A stretch of 64,000 nt of DNA. Source: Castellaniella sp047971665. Its GTDB lineage: Bacteria > Pseudomonadota > Gammaproteobacteria > Burkholderiales > Burkholderiaceae_B. The stretch covers positions 1 through 64,000 of the forward strand of contig NZ_JBKEAA010000017.1 in assembly GCF_047971665.1 (NCBI RefSeq), read 5' to 3'. The position numbers were made by a program, and so were the translations under genes. This document shows, piece after piece, positions 34,910 to 46,677 of the stretch (position 1 is its first letter; the number at the start of each line of letters is the position of its first letter). Below the pieces are notes generated by a model. That model worked only from the letters and a program-made list of their open reading frames with translations, did not search any database and was not told where the DNA came from.

Positions 34910-36079
34910 TCAGTTCTTCGGGAACAGCGCGGGCACATCGATCCAGCGGCGTTCCTGCCAGCTCTGCAACGCCGTTTCGACCAGTTGCACGCCCTTGGCG
35001 CCCTCCTCGAGGGTCCAGCGGAAGGGCGCATCGGCCGCGATGTGGCGGATGAAATGCTCCCACTGGATCTTGAAGCCATTGTCGTAGACCTCCGTATCGG
35101 GCACGATCTGCCACTGTTCCATGAAAGGCATCTTCTGCTTCTCGTCGGGATTCCAGATCGGACGCGGCGTGCTGACCCGGGGCTGGACGACGCACTCGGT
35201 CAGGCCGGCGACCGCCGAACCGTGCGTACCATCCACATGGAAGGTCACCAGATCGTCGCGACGCACACGCGTGGTCCACGAACTGTTGACCTGCGCGATG
35301 ACCGGCTCGCCGCCATGGCCTTCGAGCTGGAAAGTGGCATAGGCCGCATCATCGGCGGTGGCTTTGTAGGGCCGGCCCTGCTCGTCCAGGCGCTCGGGAA
35401 TGTGCGTCGCCCCCAGGCAGGAAACGGACCGGACCTCGCCGAACAGGTTGTCCAGCACATAACGCCAATGGCAGACCATGTCGAGGATCATGCCGCCGCC
35501 GTCCTCTTTGCGATAGTTCCAGGACGGGCGCTGGATGGGCTGCAGATCGCCTTCGAATACCCAGTAGCCGAATTCGATGCGCACTGAAAGCATGCGACCG
35601 AAAAAACCCGAACGGCGCAGCATGTCCAGCTTGCGCAGGCCCGGCAGGAACAGCTTGTCCTGCACGACGCCGTGCTTGATGCCGGCCTCCTGCGCCAGGC
35701 GGCAGACCCGGAGCGCCTCGTCCAGGCCGGTGGCGATGGGTTTTTCGCAGTAGATATGCTTGCCTGCGCCGATCGCCCGGGCCAGGAGGTCCGGACGCAT
35801 CTGCGTCGTGCCCGCATCGAAGAACACCGTGTCCTCCGGGTTGGCAAGGGCGGCCTCCAGATCATCGGTGCAACGCTCGATGCCGTGCGCCTGGGTCAGG
35901 GCCCGGACCTTGTCCAGGTTGCGGCCCACCAGGATCGGATCCGGCATCACCCGGTCGCCATTGGCCAATGCCACGCCGCCCTGGCGACGGATCGCCGCGA
36001 TAGAGCGGATCAGATGCTGATTCATGCCCATGCGTCCGGTGACGCCATGCATGATGATTCCAAGACGTTGCGTGCTCAT
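34910..36079 (-). CDS. Gfo/Idh/MocA-family oxidoreductase
   Basis: This 389-residue NAD(P)-dependent dehydrogenase starts MSTQRLGIIMHGVTGRMGM, where a GxxGxxG dinucleotide loop (HGVTGRMG) follows the first strand. AGKHIYCEKPIA holds the catalytic Lys of the EKP motif. EDGGGMILDMVCHWRYVLDNL matches the D-x-x-x-H site. AGGA precedes the start. Within the cluster it could oxidise or epimerise a sugar-like intermediate. The preference for NAD or NADP is not evident. Confidence 0.82.
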   Translation of the reverse strand: MSTQRLGIIMHGVTGRMGMNQHLIRSIAAIRRQGGVALANGDRVMPDPILVGRNLDKVRALTQAHGIERCTDDLEAALANPEDTVFFDAGTTQMRPDLLARAIGAGKHIYCEKPIATGLDEALRVCRLAQEAGIKHGVVQDKLFLPGLRKLDMLRRSGFFGRMLSVRIEFGYWVFEGDLQPIQRPSWNYRKEDGGGMILDMVCHWRYVLDNLFGEVRSVSCLGATHIPERLDEQGRPYKATADDAAYATFQLEGHGGEPVIAQVNSSWTTRVRRDDLVTFHVDGTHGSAVAGLTECVVQPRVSTPRPIWNPDEKQKMPFMEQWQIVPDTEVYDNGFKIQWEHFIRHIAADAPFRWTLEEGAKGVQLVETALQSWQERRWIDVPALFPKN

Positions 36080-36093
36080 GGAAGTCCTTTCAC

Positions 36094-37521
36094 TCAATAA
36101 ACGGAACGCATCGCGTCCCAGGAAACATGACCGCCGGCCACCCCGGTCGCAAAACCGGCGCAGTCGAGGCCGCTCAGATCAATGCCGCCGCCGTCGATGC
36201 GCAAACGGACGGCGCCTTCGGAATGCGCATAAAGCGTCGGGAACGCCCGCAGGAATCCGTGTTGCTCTGCCTGCGGCGCACAGGACAGGCCATTGACGTA
36301 GTGATGTCCGTTGCGTTCGACATGGGCCAGGCCCAGCCAGCCCACCAGGGCAAGATCCTGCTGAATGCCCAGCCCCGCCTGCATCGTCAGATCCTCGCCC
36401 GACAGGAAAAAGGCACGGCCGGTGTCCCGCGACCAGGCCGCGCAGCGCGCCGCATTGAGCACGGACTTGTAGAAACCCTTGCAACTCTTGCTGGATACGC
36501 CGGTGTAGCCCATGGCCCGCGCCCGGGGGAACGCATCGACGGTGGCGTCCGACTCATCGATCAGCAGCGGGACGCGCGCGGCCAGCGCCGAGACATCCGT
36601 GTCCAGCGTCTGCGCGCGCGCCAGCGGCTGCTCGATGAATGCCAGACGGTTCGCCAGCGGCGCCAGCGCGGGCATCCGTTCCAGGTGATCGAGGAATTCG
36701 GCCAGGTGCGCCGCATCACGGTACTGTTCATTGCCATCGAGCGTCACCCCATCCATGACGTCGCGGATCACCGGCACGATCTGCGCGAGACGATGCGCAT
36801 CCGATTGCGCGTCGCCCGACAACTTGAGCTTGAAATGGCGATGACCGTACCGGGCGACAGCCTGCGCGAGACAGGAGGGCAGGCCATCTGTCGGGGCGTC
36901 CTGCGGCGGAGCGATGAGCGCATCGGTCAGCCCGACCGTATGCCGGGCTGCGATCTGCCGCCCGGCATACGACGCGGGGTGCGCGGCCAGGAAGGCGTCC
37001 AGATCAAAACCGGCCAGGTCACCGGCCAGGCCGGACGCCTGCACACGCATGCCGGCAGCATTGGCCGACATGGCCTCGCCAAAGCTCACGCCCAGGGCAT
37101 GGCAGGCCGCATCGAACACGGCGCGATCCACCAGCGCGGGGCCGTACGAGGCCACCAGCCCGGGCAGGCCACACCGCTGCGCGGTTTCATGGATGGCCCG
37201 GTAATGACGGGCAAAATGTCCCCAGGCGGTATCGGAACAGGGATCAGACACATAGGCTTCGCGCGCCAGCGACAAGGCCTCGCGCAACTGGATGAAATTC
37301 AGTTCCTGCGTCAGATCGGGGGACTTGTCGAACCACTTGGGGATCATCATCTCGGCCGCGCAGCCCGTCTCGGTGCGGCCATTTTCCAGCCGGATGCGCA
37401 CGCGGACGTAGACCTGCGGGCAGCCGGTCACCGTCGCGGCGCCAAATCTGAAGGGCAGCCGCAGCTTGACATCACGCTCGGCAAAGCCGATGTCCTCGAT
37501 CACAAAACGAATGGCATGCAT
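36094..37521 (-). CDS. Enolase-superfamily (MLE/mandelate racemase-like) enzyme
   Basis: This 475-residue protein has a capping domain followed by a modified TIM barrel. Putative catalytic residues are K231 and K233 in FKLKLSG, metal ligands D262 (LDGNEQY), E297 (AFIEQPL) and D322/E323 (LIDESD), and a second-face Lys345 in SSKSCKG. That layout fits muconate-lactonizing or racemase-like members acting on carboxylates. It is about 100 residues longer than usual members. It is encoded between the ABC ATPase and the oxidoreductase genes. The substrate is unknown. Confidence 0.75.
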   Translation of the reverse strand: MHAIRFVIEDIGFAERDVKLRLPFRFGAATVTGCPQVYVRVRIRLENGRTETGCAAEMMIPKWFDKSPDLTQELNFIQLREALSLAREAYVSDPCSDTAWGHFARHYRAIHETAQRCGLPGLVASYGPALVDRAVFDAACHALGVSFGEAMSANAAGMRVQASGLAGDLAGFDLDAFLAAHPASYAGRQIAARHTVGLTDALIAPPQDAPTDGLPSCLAQAVARYGHRHFKLKLSGDAQSDAHRLAQIVPVIRDVMDGVTLDGNEQYRDAAHLAEFLDHLERMPALAPLANRLAFIEQPLARAQTLDTDVSALAARVPLLIDESDATVDAFPRARAMGYTGVSSKSCKGFYKSVLNAARCAAWSRDTGRAFFLSGEDLTMQAGLGIQQDLALVGWLGLAHVERNGHHYVNGLSCAPQAEQHGFLRAFPTLYAHSEGAVRLRIDGGGIDLSGLDCAGFATGVAGGHVSWDAMRSVY

Positions 37522-37546
37522 GCTCGTATCCCGCCTCGGGCGGGTC

Positions 37547-38326
37547 TCAGTGATCCAATATGCCCTCGGAGTAGAAGTGCGCGCGGATCCGCCTGGCGTA
37601 CTTCGCGAACTCGGGCGAGCCCATGACTTCCAGCGAACGCATGCGCGGCAGATCGATGTCATAGACCGCCGCGATGGAACCTGGACGCTCGCTCATGACA
37701 ATGACCCGGTCCGACAAGAAGATCGCCTCGGGAATGCTGTGCGTGATCAGAAGGACCGTCTTGCGGGATTCGGCCCAGATCCGTTGCAGTTCGAGATTCA
37801 TTTTCTCGCGCGTCATGGCATCGAGCGCGCCGAAGGGCTCGTCCATCAGCAACAGCGCGGGGTCGTGCAGCAAGGCCCGGCAGATCGAGGCGCGCTGCTG
37901 CATGCCGCCCGAAAGCTGCCAGGGATACTTGCGTTCAAAGCCCGACAGGCCGGCCATCTCGATCAGCTGGAGCGCGCGCTCGCGCGCCGGCCCCATCGGC
38001 ATGCGGCGCATTTCCGCCTGCAGCAGGATGTTGTCCAGCACGCTGCGCCAGGCCAGCAGGACCGCGCTCTGGAAAACGATGCCCACGTCCTTGCGGGGAC
38101 CCGAGATGGGCTGCCCCGCCAGAGACAGCCGGCCCTCGGTGATGGGCAGCAGGCCCGCCACCATCTTCAGCAGGGTGCTCTTGCCGCACCCCGAAGGCCC
38201 GACGACGGACACGAACTCGCCCGTGCGGATGCTGAAATCCAGCGGCTTGAGGGATTCGACGTCGCCATCGCGGGTCTGGTAGACCTTGGTGACGCCTTCG
38301 GCTTCGATCAAGATGTCATCGGACAT
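37547..38326 (-). CDS. NitT/TauT-type ABC transporter ATPase (system 1)
   Basis: This 259-residue ATPase has Walker A VGPSGCGKSTLLKMVAGL, signature LSGGMQQRASICR, Walker B ALLLMDEPFGALD and the switch His in LITHSIPEA. It resembles SsuB/TauB/NrtD proteins. It energises the importer made with the adjacent permease and binding-protein genes. It lies third after the TetR gene in the accessory operon and 20 nt beyond the binding-protein stop. Confidence 0.88.
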   Translation of the reverse strand: MSDDILIEAEGVTKVYQTRDGDVESLKPLDFSIRTGEFVSVVGPSGCGKSTLLKMVAGLLPITEGRLSLAGQPISGPRKDVGIVFQSAVLLAWRSVLDNILLQAEMRRMPMGPARERALQLIEMAGLSGFERKYPWQLSGGMQQRASICRALLHDPALLLMDEPFGALDAMTREKMNLELQRIWAESRKTVLLITHSIPEAIFLSDRVIVMSERPGSIAAVYDIDLPRMRSLEVMGSPEFAKYARRIRAHFYSEGILDH

Positions 38327-38345
38327 GAGTCGGTCTCGTGCTGCT

Positions 38346-39356
38346 TCAGTTCTTGGGGAGATAATCCAGGGTCACGTAGTCGGACGGCTTGCCGCGATGC
38401 GCCGGATCGACACCGCCGTACTCGACCAGGATGTCCAGGGATTTGTCGACATTGTCCATGGTGACGCGGAACGGCCGCTCGTTCCTGGTCTCCTCGGTGT
38501 GATAGAGCTCGATGCTGCGCTTGAGGCCGACCAGCAGCGTCTCGGGCACCCCCGCCTTGGGCTTGGCTTCCAGCATGGCATCCACGGCGGCCTGCGGATC
38601 TTTTTCGGCGGCTTCGACGGCGCGCGTCGAGGCGCGCATGAACCGTCGCGCCAGATCGGGATGCTCGGCAAGCCAGTCCTTGTTGACGATGAGGCCGGAA
38701 CTGATCTGATTGACGCCGGAATCGGCGAAACGGATCGGATAGACCGGCTTGCCGGTCGCATCCTGCAGCTTGATGGCCTGGTCCATGACGTAGCCCAGCA
38801 GCATGTCGGCGCGGCCCGTCATGACCGCATTGAGCTTGGTCTGGGCATCCCCCGAAACGATCTTGATCTGCTTGGGGTCGATCTTGTTGGCCTTGAGAAA
38901 GATCGGCCACATCTGCGACAGGGAATCCCCCGGCGTGACCGCCACCGTCTTGCCGACGATCTGCTGCGGCGTCCGGATGCCCTTTTCCTCGAAACTCATG
39001 ACTGACATGGGGCTGATCTGGAACAGGACACCGGTGGAGATCAGCGGCGCTCCCTTGGCTGCCGCCTTGATCATGGTGGTGATGTCGATGTAGCCGAAAT
39101 TCACCGACTCGGCCGCCACCGCCTGGGCGGTCACGGCCGAACCCCGGCCTTCCTGGATGTCCAGGTTGATGCCTTCTTCGGCGTAATAGCCGAGTTTCTT
39201 GCCCAGGAAGAAGGGTGCGTGCTCACTGTACAGATACCAGTTCAGCATCAGCGTCACATCGTCCTTGGGCTTGTCCTCGGCCCGGGCCGGCGCGGCGCCG
39301 ATCATCGCGGCGACCAGGGCCAGTCCCAATCCCGTCTTGAGCCAGTTTCGAATCAT
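38346..39356 (-). CDS. NMT1/THI5-like periplasmic binding protein (system 1)
   Basis: This 336-residue protein has a Sec signal peptide ending PARA-EDK (residue 26). VTLMLNWYLYSEHAPFFLGK, YYAEEGINLDIQEGRGS and VAAESVNFGYIDITTMIKAA are typical of NMT1/THI5-like solute receptors, a group that includes pyrimidine-precursor, nitrate, taurine and aromatic acid binders. The ligand may be the compound degraded by the enzymes encoded downstream. Start is the ATG at 39356 with GGAGAC upstream. Confidence 0.85.
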   Translation of the reverse strand: MIRNWLKTGLGLALVAAMIGAAPARAEDKPKDDVTLMLNWYLYSEHAPFFLGKKLGYYAEEGINLDIQEGRGSAVTAQAVAAESVNFGYIDITTMIKAAAKGAPLISTGVLFQISPMSVMSFEEKGIRTPQQIVGKTVAVTPGDSLSQMWPIFLKANKIDPKQIKIVSGDAQTKLNAVMTGRADMLLGYVMDQAIKLQDATGKPVYPIRFADSGVNQISSGLIVNKDWLAEHPDLARRFMRASTRAVEAAEKDPQAAVDAMLEAKPKAGVPETLLVGLKRSIELYHTEETRNERPFRVTMDNVDKSLDILVEYGGVDPAHRGKPSDYVTLDYLPKN

Positions 39357-39422
39357 GCGTGTCTCCTTCCGGGCACTGTCGGCCCGCTGTATCCATCCGC
39401 CCGCGGCGGTCCGAGAAAACCC

Positions 39423-40187
39423 CTAGCGCTGCGAGGCATGCCAGGGAATCATCATGCGTTCGATCAGGTCCACGACCGCGAACAGCAGCACGCCGATGAC
39501 CGAAAGCAATACCAGGCCCGCAAACATCAGCGGCAGATCGAAGTTGCCGTTGGCCACTTGCAGGACATATCCGATGCCGGAGTTCGAACCGACGAACTCA
39601 CCCACCACCGCGCCGACCACGGCCAGCGTGACCGAGACCTTCAGGCCGCTGAACATCGCGGGCAGCGCTGCCGGCAGACTGATCTTGAAAAAGGTCTGCA
39701 ACCGGCTCGCGCCCATGGAACGCGCCAGATCAAGCATGTCGGATTCGACCGACTTGAATCCCATGACGGTGGAGACCACGACCGGGAAGAAACCCAGCAG
39801 AAAGGCCGTGATCACCTTGGGCAGGATGCCAAAGCCGAACCACACCACGAACAACGGCGCGATCGCGACCTTGGGCACGCTCTGCGAAAACACCAGCAGC
39901 GGGTAGACATAGGACTCCACGACGCGGGAATAGGCGATCACCATGGCGATGGGCACCCCGACCACAATGGACAGCAGAAAGCCCCAGACGGTCGCCTCGG
40001 TCGTGAAATAACTCTCGGACAGCAACAGGGGCCATTGCTCGACGAGCTGGACCAGGACCTTGCCGGGCGGCGGAATGAGATAGGCAGGAATGCTGAAAAG
40101 CCGGATGGAGAGATCCCAGATCACCAGCAGGAACAGAACCAGCAGAAATGGCCGGAGGGCCGGGGACAGTATCAGCTTGCGCAGCAT
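39423..40187 (-). CDS. NitT/TauT-type ABC transporter permease (system 1)
   Basis: This 254-residue permease has six helices. The EAA-type loop is LDLARSMGASRLQTFFKISLP before the fifth helix, and SVTLAVVGAVVGEFVGSNSGIGYV is family-typical. I choose the ATG at 40187 because GGAG lies 9 nt upstream; a longer frame adds 13 unlikely residues. It is the first transport gene after the palindromic operator at 40246-40267. Confidence 0.87.
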   Translation of the reverse strand: MLRKLILSPALRPFLLVLFLLVIWDLSIRLFSIPAYLIPPPGKVLVQLVEQWPLLLSESYFTTEATVWGFLLSIVVGVPIAMVIAYSRVVESYVYPLLVFSQSVPKVAIAPLFVVWFGFGILPKVITAFLLGFFPVVVSTVMGFKSVESDMLDLARSMGASRLQTFFKISLPAALPAMFSGLKVSVTLAVVGAVVGEFVGSNSGIGYVLQVANGNFDLPLMFAGLVLLSVIGVLLFAVVDLIERMMIPWHASQR

Positions 40188-40245
40188 CCAGGTCTCCTGC
40201 GGCGCCTCCCGACCGGATCCCGGCAAGCCACGCGCGCTTTTTATC

Positions 40246-40267
40246 TAATTCACCAATTAGTGAATTA
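40246..40267. promoter_or_regulatory. Perfect palindromic operator for the TetR regulator (predicted)
   Basis: TAATTCAC, spacer CAATTA, GTGAATTA: a perfect 8-6-8 inverted repeat in an AT-rich patch, 58 nt upstream of the permease ATG and 50 nt after the tetR stop. Size and symmetry fit a TetR dimer. Repressor binding here should block the transporter and enzyme genes. Confidence 0.75.
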
Positions 40268-40317
40268 TGGACGCAGCCTGTTTTATATGTCAATGAAACA
40301 GAAACTAGGGATATCCC

Positions 40318-41019
40318 TTAAGATTGTTTGGCAATTGCGTCGAGAGCCTGCGGCTGGCTGGACGCGTAGCCGACGATCAGATCGGTCATGTGCGCCAGCC
40401 GCTCGTCGAGCGCATCGTCGGCGCGCAGATCGCGGCCGAAGATCACGGACAGCGTGTGATTGTTCGCCAGGTAGAAAAACCCGAGCGAGGCCACAGAGAT
40501 ATAGAGCTGCACGGGATCGATCCCCGCGCGAAACAGCCCCTGCGCCTGGCCGCGCTCGAGCAGCCGGTCCAGCAGCGAGACCAGAGGGGAATGCATTTCG
40601 CGGATCTTGCCCGACTGCTTCAGATGACTGGCGCGCATGATGTTCTCGCTCGACAGCAGCGACAGGAATTCGGGATGCGTCAGAAAATAGCGCCAGGTGA
40701 AGGTCACGAGCATGCGCAGCGCCTCGACCGGTTCGAGCATATCGAGACGCAGCGCCTGCTCGGCCTGGCGGATGTCGGCGTAGGCATGCTCCAGCACGGA
40801 GAGGAACAGCTCATCCTTGTTGCCAAAATAGTAGTAGATCAGGCGCTTGTTGACCCCCGCGCGCACCGCGATACGATCGACCCGCCCCCCCGCGAAACCA
40901 TGCTCGGTGAACTCATCGCAGGCGGCTTTCAGGATCGCCGCCTGAGAGCGGTCGGTATCACGCGAGGCAGGCGCCTGCCGCACGACAGGAGCCTGCGATG
41001 AATTCTGTTTTTGTGCCAT
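40318..41019 (-). CDS. TetR/AcrR-family transcriptional regulator
   Basis: This 233-residue regulator has an N-terminal helix-turn-helix domain (about residues 25-75): ILKAACDEFTEHGFAGGRVD then IAVRAGVNKRLIYYYFGNKDE, typical of TetR. The C-terminal ligand domain contains WRYFLTHPEFLSLLSSENIM, found in regulators of transport and catabolic genes. It is the first gene in the eight-gene set and in the same direction. A palindromic operator lies between it and the permease gene. The first 25 residues are a polar extension. Confidence 0.88.
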   Translation of the reverse strand: MAQKQNSSQAPVVRQAPASRDTDRSQAAILKAACDEFTEHGFAGGRVDRIAVRAGVNKRLIYYYFGNKDELFLSVLEHAYADIRQAEQALRLDMLEPVEALRMLVTFTWRYFLTHPEFLSLLSSENIMRASHLKQSGKIREMHSPLVSLLDRLLERGQAQGLFRAGIDPVQLYISVASLGFFYLANNHTLSVIFGRDLRADDALDERLAHMTDLIVGYASSQPQALDAIAKQS

Positions 41020-41150
41020 GGTCCGATTTTACGTGGCTTTGTCCAGGGATGCCGCGAACAGGCCGGACATCCGACCGGCTGCACGAGCCAGCGCGCCAAC
41101 ACTGCGCATGGACGGATGCGGCATGCGAACCACAGGGCGCGAGAAGCGAT

Positions 41151-41987
41151 TCAGCGCAGGCCCGTGCGCGGCTTGCGCTTGCGGCGCGCGGCGACCCGGT
41201 CATACAGGGCATCGGGCACCAGCCGCAGCAGCCGGGCGACCCAGGCCATGGGCCATGGGATGACGCGATAGGACACGCCGGCGTCGATCGCCCGCACGGC
41301 CTGTTCGGCAAAGCGTTCGACCGGCATCAGGAATGGCATGCGATAGGGATTGCGCGCCGTCATGGGCGTGGCAATGAACCCCGGCGCCAGCGTCACGACG
41401 CGCACACCGGTGCCATGCAGTTCGACCCGCAGGCTTTCGCAGTACGCGCGCACGGCCGCCTTCGAGGCGCTGTAGGCGCCGGCGCCCGGCAGGCCGCGCA
41501 CGCCGGCCACGCTGCCGATGCCCGCCAGCGTGCCCTGCCCCCGCGCGCGCATCGGCGCGACAAAGGCCTCGAATGTGGCGACCATGGCCAGCACGTTGGT
41601 GTCGATGATGGCCTTGAAAACCGCATGATCCTCCGGCGCGTCGGTCAGGGTGCCGGCGCTGATGCCGGCACTGGCAATGACCCGGTCGACCGGGCCGCGC
41701 GCCAGAAAATCCCGCGCCGCCTCATGCAGCACCGCGCGGTCACGCACATCGAGCGCATAGATCCGATGCCCCTGCCCCGGCAGGCTGTCGCACAGGGCCT
41801 GCAATGCCTCGCGGCGGCGGCCGACCAGCCCCAGCACGGCGCCACGCGCCGCATAGCGGCGCGCCAGGGCGGCACCGATGCCGCTGCTGGCGCCCGTCAA
41901 GAAAATGCGTTCAGGCGGTTCGGCAGGAGTCCCCGATCCGCTCGCCGGCGCGGCCGGAGACATCGCATCGGGACGATCCCCCGCCAT
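41151..41987 (-). CDS. Short-chain dehydrogenase/reductase
   Basis: This 278-residue SDR has the NADP-binding loop TGASSGIGAALARRYAARG and the catalytic set: Ser in IGSVAGVRGLPG, YSASKAAVRAY (Tyr and Lys). The C-terminal tail VARLLRLVPDALYDRVAARR is hydrophobic/basic like membrane-associated SDRs. The ATG at 41987 lies 7 nt after the carB stop with TGAGGT upstream; a GTG at 42011 would overlap carB. Downstream of carAB it is probably cotranscribed, but no link to pyrimidine synthesis is known. The 41020-41150 gap before it shows nothing. Confidence 0.82.
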   Translation of the reverse strand: MAGDRPDAMSPAAPASGSGTPAEPPERIFLTGASSGIGAALARRYAARGAVLGLVGRRREALQALCDSLPGQGHRIYALDVRDRAVLHEAARDFLARGPVDRVIASAGISAGTLTDAPEDHAVFKAIIDTNVLAMVATFEAFVAPMRARGQGTLAGIGSVAGVRGLPGAGAYSASKAAVRAYCESLRVELHGTGVRVVTLAPGFIATPMTARNPYRMPFLMPVERFAEQAVRAIDAGVSYRVIPWPMAWVARLLRLVPDALYDRVAARRKRKPRTGLR

Positions 41988-41994
41988 CGGGACC

Positions 41995-45234
<3,240 letters not shown>

Positions 45235-45251
45235 GAGAGAACGGGATCTTT

Positions 45252-46421
45252 TTATTTGGACGACCGGGCTTTGTGTTGCGCCATCAGGTCGATGAATTTG
45301 TCGAACAGCACCAGGATGTCGTGCGGGCCGGGGCTGGCTTCCGGGTGTCCCTGGAAGCAGAAGACCGGGCGGTCGGTCAGTTCGAAACCCTGCAGGGTTC
45401 CGTCGAACAGCGACACGTGCGTGATGCGGGCATTGGCGGGCAGGCTGTCGCCATCCACGGTGAAGCCGTGATTCTGGCTGGTGATGAACACCCGGCCGGT
45501 GTCCAGGTCCTGCACCGGATGATTGGCGCCGTGATGGCCGGTCTTCATCTTGACCGTGCGGCCGCCCAGGGTCAGGCCCAGGACCTGCTGGCCCAGACAG
45601 ATGCCGAACAGGGGGATGCCGCGATCCAGCACGGCGCGGCAGGTCTCGGCGGCATAGTCGCAGGCGGCCGGATCGCCCGGTCCGTTGGACAGGAAGACGC
45701 CATCGGGCGCCTGGGCCAGAATGTCGGCCACGGGCGTACGCGCCGGCACCAGCGTGAGGCGGCACCCGCGATCGGCCAGCAGGCGCAGAATATTGGACTT
45801 GATGCCGTAGTCATAGGCGACGACGTGGTACTGGGTCTGTTCCTGGCGGCGAAACCCGCGCCCCAGTTGCCAGGTGCCCTGCAGCCAGGCGCCGGGCTGC
45901 TTGGTGGAGACCTCCAGGGCCAGATCCTGGCCCTCCATGCCGCCAAAGCCGCGCGCCAGCTCGACAGCGCGGTCGGTGTCCTCACCCACCAGGATGCAGG
46001 CGCCCTGGGCGCCGCGCTCGCGCAGAATGCGGGTCAGCTTGCGGGTATCCACGCCCGAAATCGCCACGACACCCTGAGCCTTCAGGTATTCGGGCAGCGA
46101 CTGCCTGGCCCGGAAATTGGACAGCAGCGCCGGACAGTCGCGCACCACCAGACCGGCGGCATGCACCCGGTTGGATTCGACGTCCTCGGGGTTGACGCCG
46201 GTATTGCCGATATGGGGATAGGTCAGGGTGACGATCTGGCCACTGTAGCTGGGATCAGTGAGGATCTCCTGGTAGCCGGTCATGGCGGTATTGAAGACGA
46301 TTTCGGCCACGCTGGTCCCGTCGGCGCCGATCGAAACGCCTCTGAATACGGTACCGTCAGCCAAGGCGAGAATTGCTGGTGCGAGTCCTGCGGACCCCTC
46401 GGAAAAGATTGACGGCAGCAA
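45252..46421 (-). CDS. carA: Carbamoyl-phosphate synthase small subunit
   Basis: This 389-residue glutamine amidotransferase supplies ammonia to CarB. ALADGTVFRGVSIGADG and FNTAMTGYQEILTDPSYSGQ form the N-domain. The class I GATase domain has VFLSNGPGDP, the nucleophile Cys in LFGICLGQQVL and the catalytic HPEASPGPHD (His, Glu). It is upstream of carB. A clear TATAAT -10 lies about 80 nt upstream of its start. The start at 46421 is not strongly supported by a ribosome site. Confidence 0.94.
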   Translation of the reverse strand: MLPSIFSEGSAGLAPAILALADGTVFRGVSIGADGTSVAEIVFNTAMTGYQEILTDPSYSGQIVTLTYPHIGNTGVNPEDVESNRVHAAGLVVRDCPALLSNFRARQSLPEYLKAQGVVAISGVDTRKLTRILRERGAQGACILVGEDTDRAVELARGFGGMEGQDLALEVSTKQPGAWLQGTWQLGRGFRRQEQTQYHVVAYDYGIKSNILRLLADRGCRLTLVPARTPVADILAQAPDGVFLSNGPGDPAACDYAAETCRAVLDRGIPLFGICLGQQVLGLTLGGRTVKMKTGHHGANHPVQDLDTGRVFITSQNHGFTVDGDSLPANARITHVSLFDGTLQGFELTDRPVFCFQGHPEASPGPHDILVLFDKFIDLMAQHKARSSK

Positions 46422-46497
46422 AATGAAACCCCGGTTATGAAGGCCCCCCGAGCCAGACTTGACCCGAGGATCCCAAATTCAACATTCAAACCTTCCT

Positions 46498-46503
46498 ATT
46501 ATA
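46498..46503 (-). promoter_or_regulatory. Consensus -10 element of the carAB promoter
   Basis: On the minus strand TATAAT, about 77 nt upstream of the carA start. The region 17 nt further upstream has no good -35, so the promoter may need an activator or be extended. The leader of about 70 nt shows no pyrimidine-attenuator hairpin with a T-run. Confidence 0.45.
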
Positions 46504-46677
46504 CCGTTGAACCCGGGTTACCCCTGAGACCCCGCTCCGGCCAGCGTCAGGCCGCCCCGAACGCAGGTCCCGGGCCCCGCAACGAACCGGGGCCGACACC
46601 GTCCTAGCCTGTTGCGGGAAATAGTCTACAGTAAGGTTTTTGCAACCTCGCCGCCATTCACTGGAACCACCGTTCTC

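Noticed and set aside
46422..46677. Pyrimidine-type attenuator before carA
   Set aside because: No stem followed by a T-run could be found in the carA leader.
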